A program made the translations under genes and the position numbers. Shown piece after piece: positions 63,201-64,000 of a DNA stretch of 64,000 nt. This DNA is from Vanilla planifolia. Taxonomy: Eukaryota; Streptophyta; Magnoliopsida; Asparagales; Orchidaceae. The DNA lies in assembly GCA_023846275.1 (NCBI GenBank), contig CM043874.1:28245630-28309629 (forward strand). The letters are read 5' to 3'. The first letter of the stretch is position 1; the number at the start of each line of letters is the position of its first letter. Under the pieces are notes generated by a model. It was not told the origin of the DNA. It did no database searches and saw only the letters and a program-made list of their open reading frames with translations.

Positions 63201-63950
63201 AGGTAACTTATTCTAAGACTTCAAAATAAATGTAATGAAATTTTGTAAAGATGATAAAAAATGAAAAGAGTGAAAGATAATGTGTTTTTGCCAAAAATTG
63301 GGAATGCCTTTTTTCATTCCCTTCTCTCTTTTTATAAATGTTTTGATAGAATATCTTACTATAATAATCATTTTTTATAATAATAAATTTAATTTTTTTT
63401 ATTCTTGATGTATTGTATTCATTAATACTATTACCTACCTACTATGGAGGCTATGCACACGCAAATCTACTAGTGCTCCATGTGACGCATGTTGACAGAC
63501 TATGTGCCTAATGGTTACTGGCATGTGTGTGCATGATGTGCATAAGTAGTATGTGTCACATGTATATGAAACACATTTGGTTTAAGATGCCACTTTCCAT
63601 GGCATGTGCAACATAAATGATGATAGGTGGCACCCACCACAGCTCAAGTAAAATGTGCAGCAATAGGCATCGCATATAGTGCTACATGAATCATAGCTTC
63701 TTGGGTGCCACAACAAGAGCCATGGCTTTCTAAATTGTACATCCTAAATGGTTAAAATAAAATGTATTTTAATGTTATTTTTTTAAAATTTTTAAAAATA
63801 TTCTAAATTTTTTACATATTAATTTTAAATTTTTAAAAATATATTACACTATTAAAAGGACAAATGGCATCTCAAAGGAGAGAGATGAGTTGAGGAATTA
63901 AGAATACAAATTATTAACTAATAGTTAATAACACTAGCTTAGTGAAATTT
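63200..63950 (-). mobile_element. Family X LTR, minus strand (approximate)
   Basis: On the minus strand the order matches the other family X LTRs: a GC-richer half with GCAC/CATG words (63.76-63.43 kb), an AT core, a TTTATAAAAAGAGAGAAGGG promoter-like site near 63.33 kb, a C/T-rich stretch TCTTTCACTCTTTTCATTTT, then the gag side. It lies at the correct end of the minus-strand gag relic to be its 5' LTR. The outer end lies near or beyond 63.9 kb and was not fixed. Confidence 0.5.
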
Positions 63951-64000
63951 TAAATTTTATTAAGGAAAACAAATGGTCAAAGATTAATAGGTATTTATTC

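Overview
This window looks like gene-poor, transposon-filled nuclear DNA of a flowering plant. It is strongly AT-rich. The recognisable pieces are plant-type: chromodomain Ty3/gypsy elements resembling the Tekay and Reina lineages, SIRE-like Ty1/copia gag, and plant LINEs with a DUF4283-type ORF1. No intact host gene, tRNA, rRNA, CRISPR array or organellar insert was recognised. Nearly all coding similarity lies in short, broken reading frames, so the window is mostly a layered set of old insertions.

Layout. From 1.4 to 16.8 kb lie two related Tekay-like Ty3/gypsy relics in opposite orientations. The left one is on the minus strand: an LTR-like block at about 1.4-5.1 kb, RNase H and reverse transcriptase at 6.6-7.8 kb, and gag up to 9.26 kb. 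The right one is on the plus strand: protease to chromodomain at 9.3-13.1 kb, then a long 3' LTR to 16.84 kb that ends in a CA microsatellite. A short promoter-like repeat block and a T/G-rich repeat lie inside the left one. From 19.4 to 27.4 kb is the only part that looks like low-copy host DNA. It is interrupted by a minus-strand Reina-like element with both LTRs (20,407-25,777). It ends in a promoter-like segment with ACGT/G-box motifs, a TATA box and an 18-codon reading frame.

From 28.6 to 33.2 kb there are at least three full LTR copies and one partial copy of another Ty3/gypsy family, here called family X, with a gag-like internal part. A second, minus-strand family X copy with gag and protease closes the window (61.3-64 kb). 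Copia gag relics lie at 33.8-35.6 kb (plus) and 50.5-51.5 kb (minus). A degenerate compound satellite (36.7-37.6 kb) lies beside a third Tekay-like copy (minus, integrase and chromodomain, 39-40.6 kb).

Two plant LINEs, both on the plus strand, occupy 43.1-49.1 kb and about 53.4-58.9 kb. The first is bounded exactly by a perfect 13-bp target-site duplication and looks structurally full length (about 6.05 kb). The second keeps its ORF1 domain, zinc-knuckle half, endonuclease motif, RT C-terminal part, RNase H and tail. A ~560-bp direct repeat pair lies at 59.5-60.6 kb.

There is no set of genes working together here. I found no convincing new biological system. The most useful leads are the promoter/mini-ORF island, the compound satellite, the exactly bounded LINE and family X. 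Domain and lineage calls are from reading alone, and boundaries marked approximate may be off by tens to hundreds of bases.
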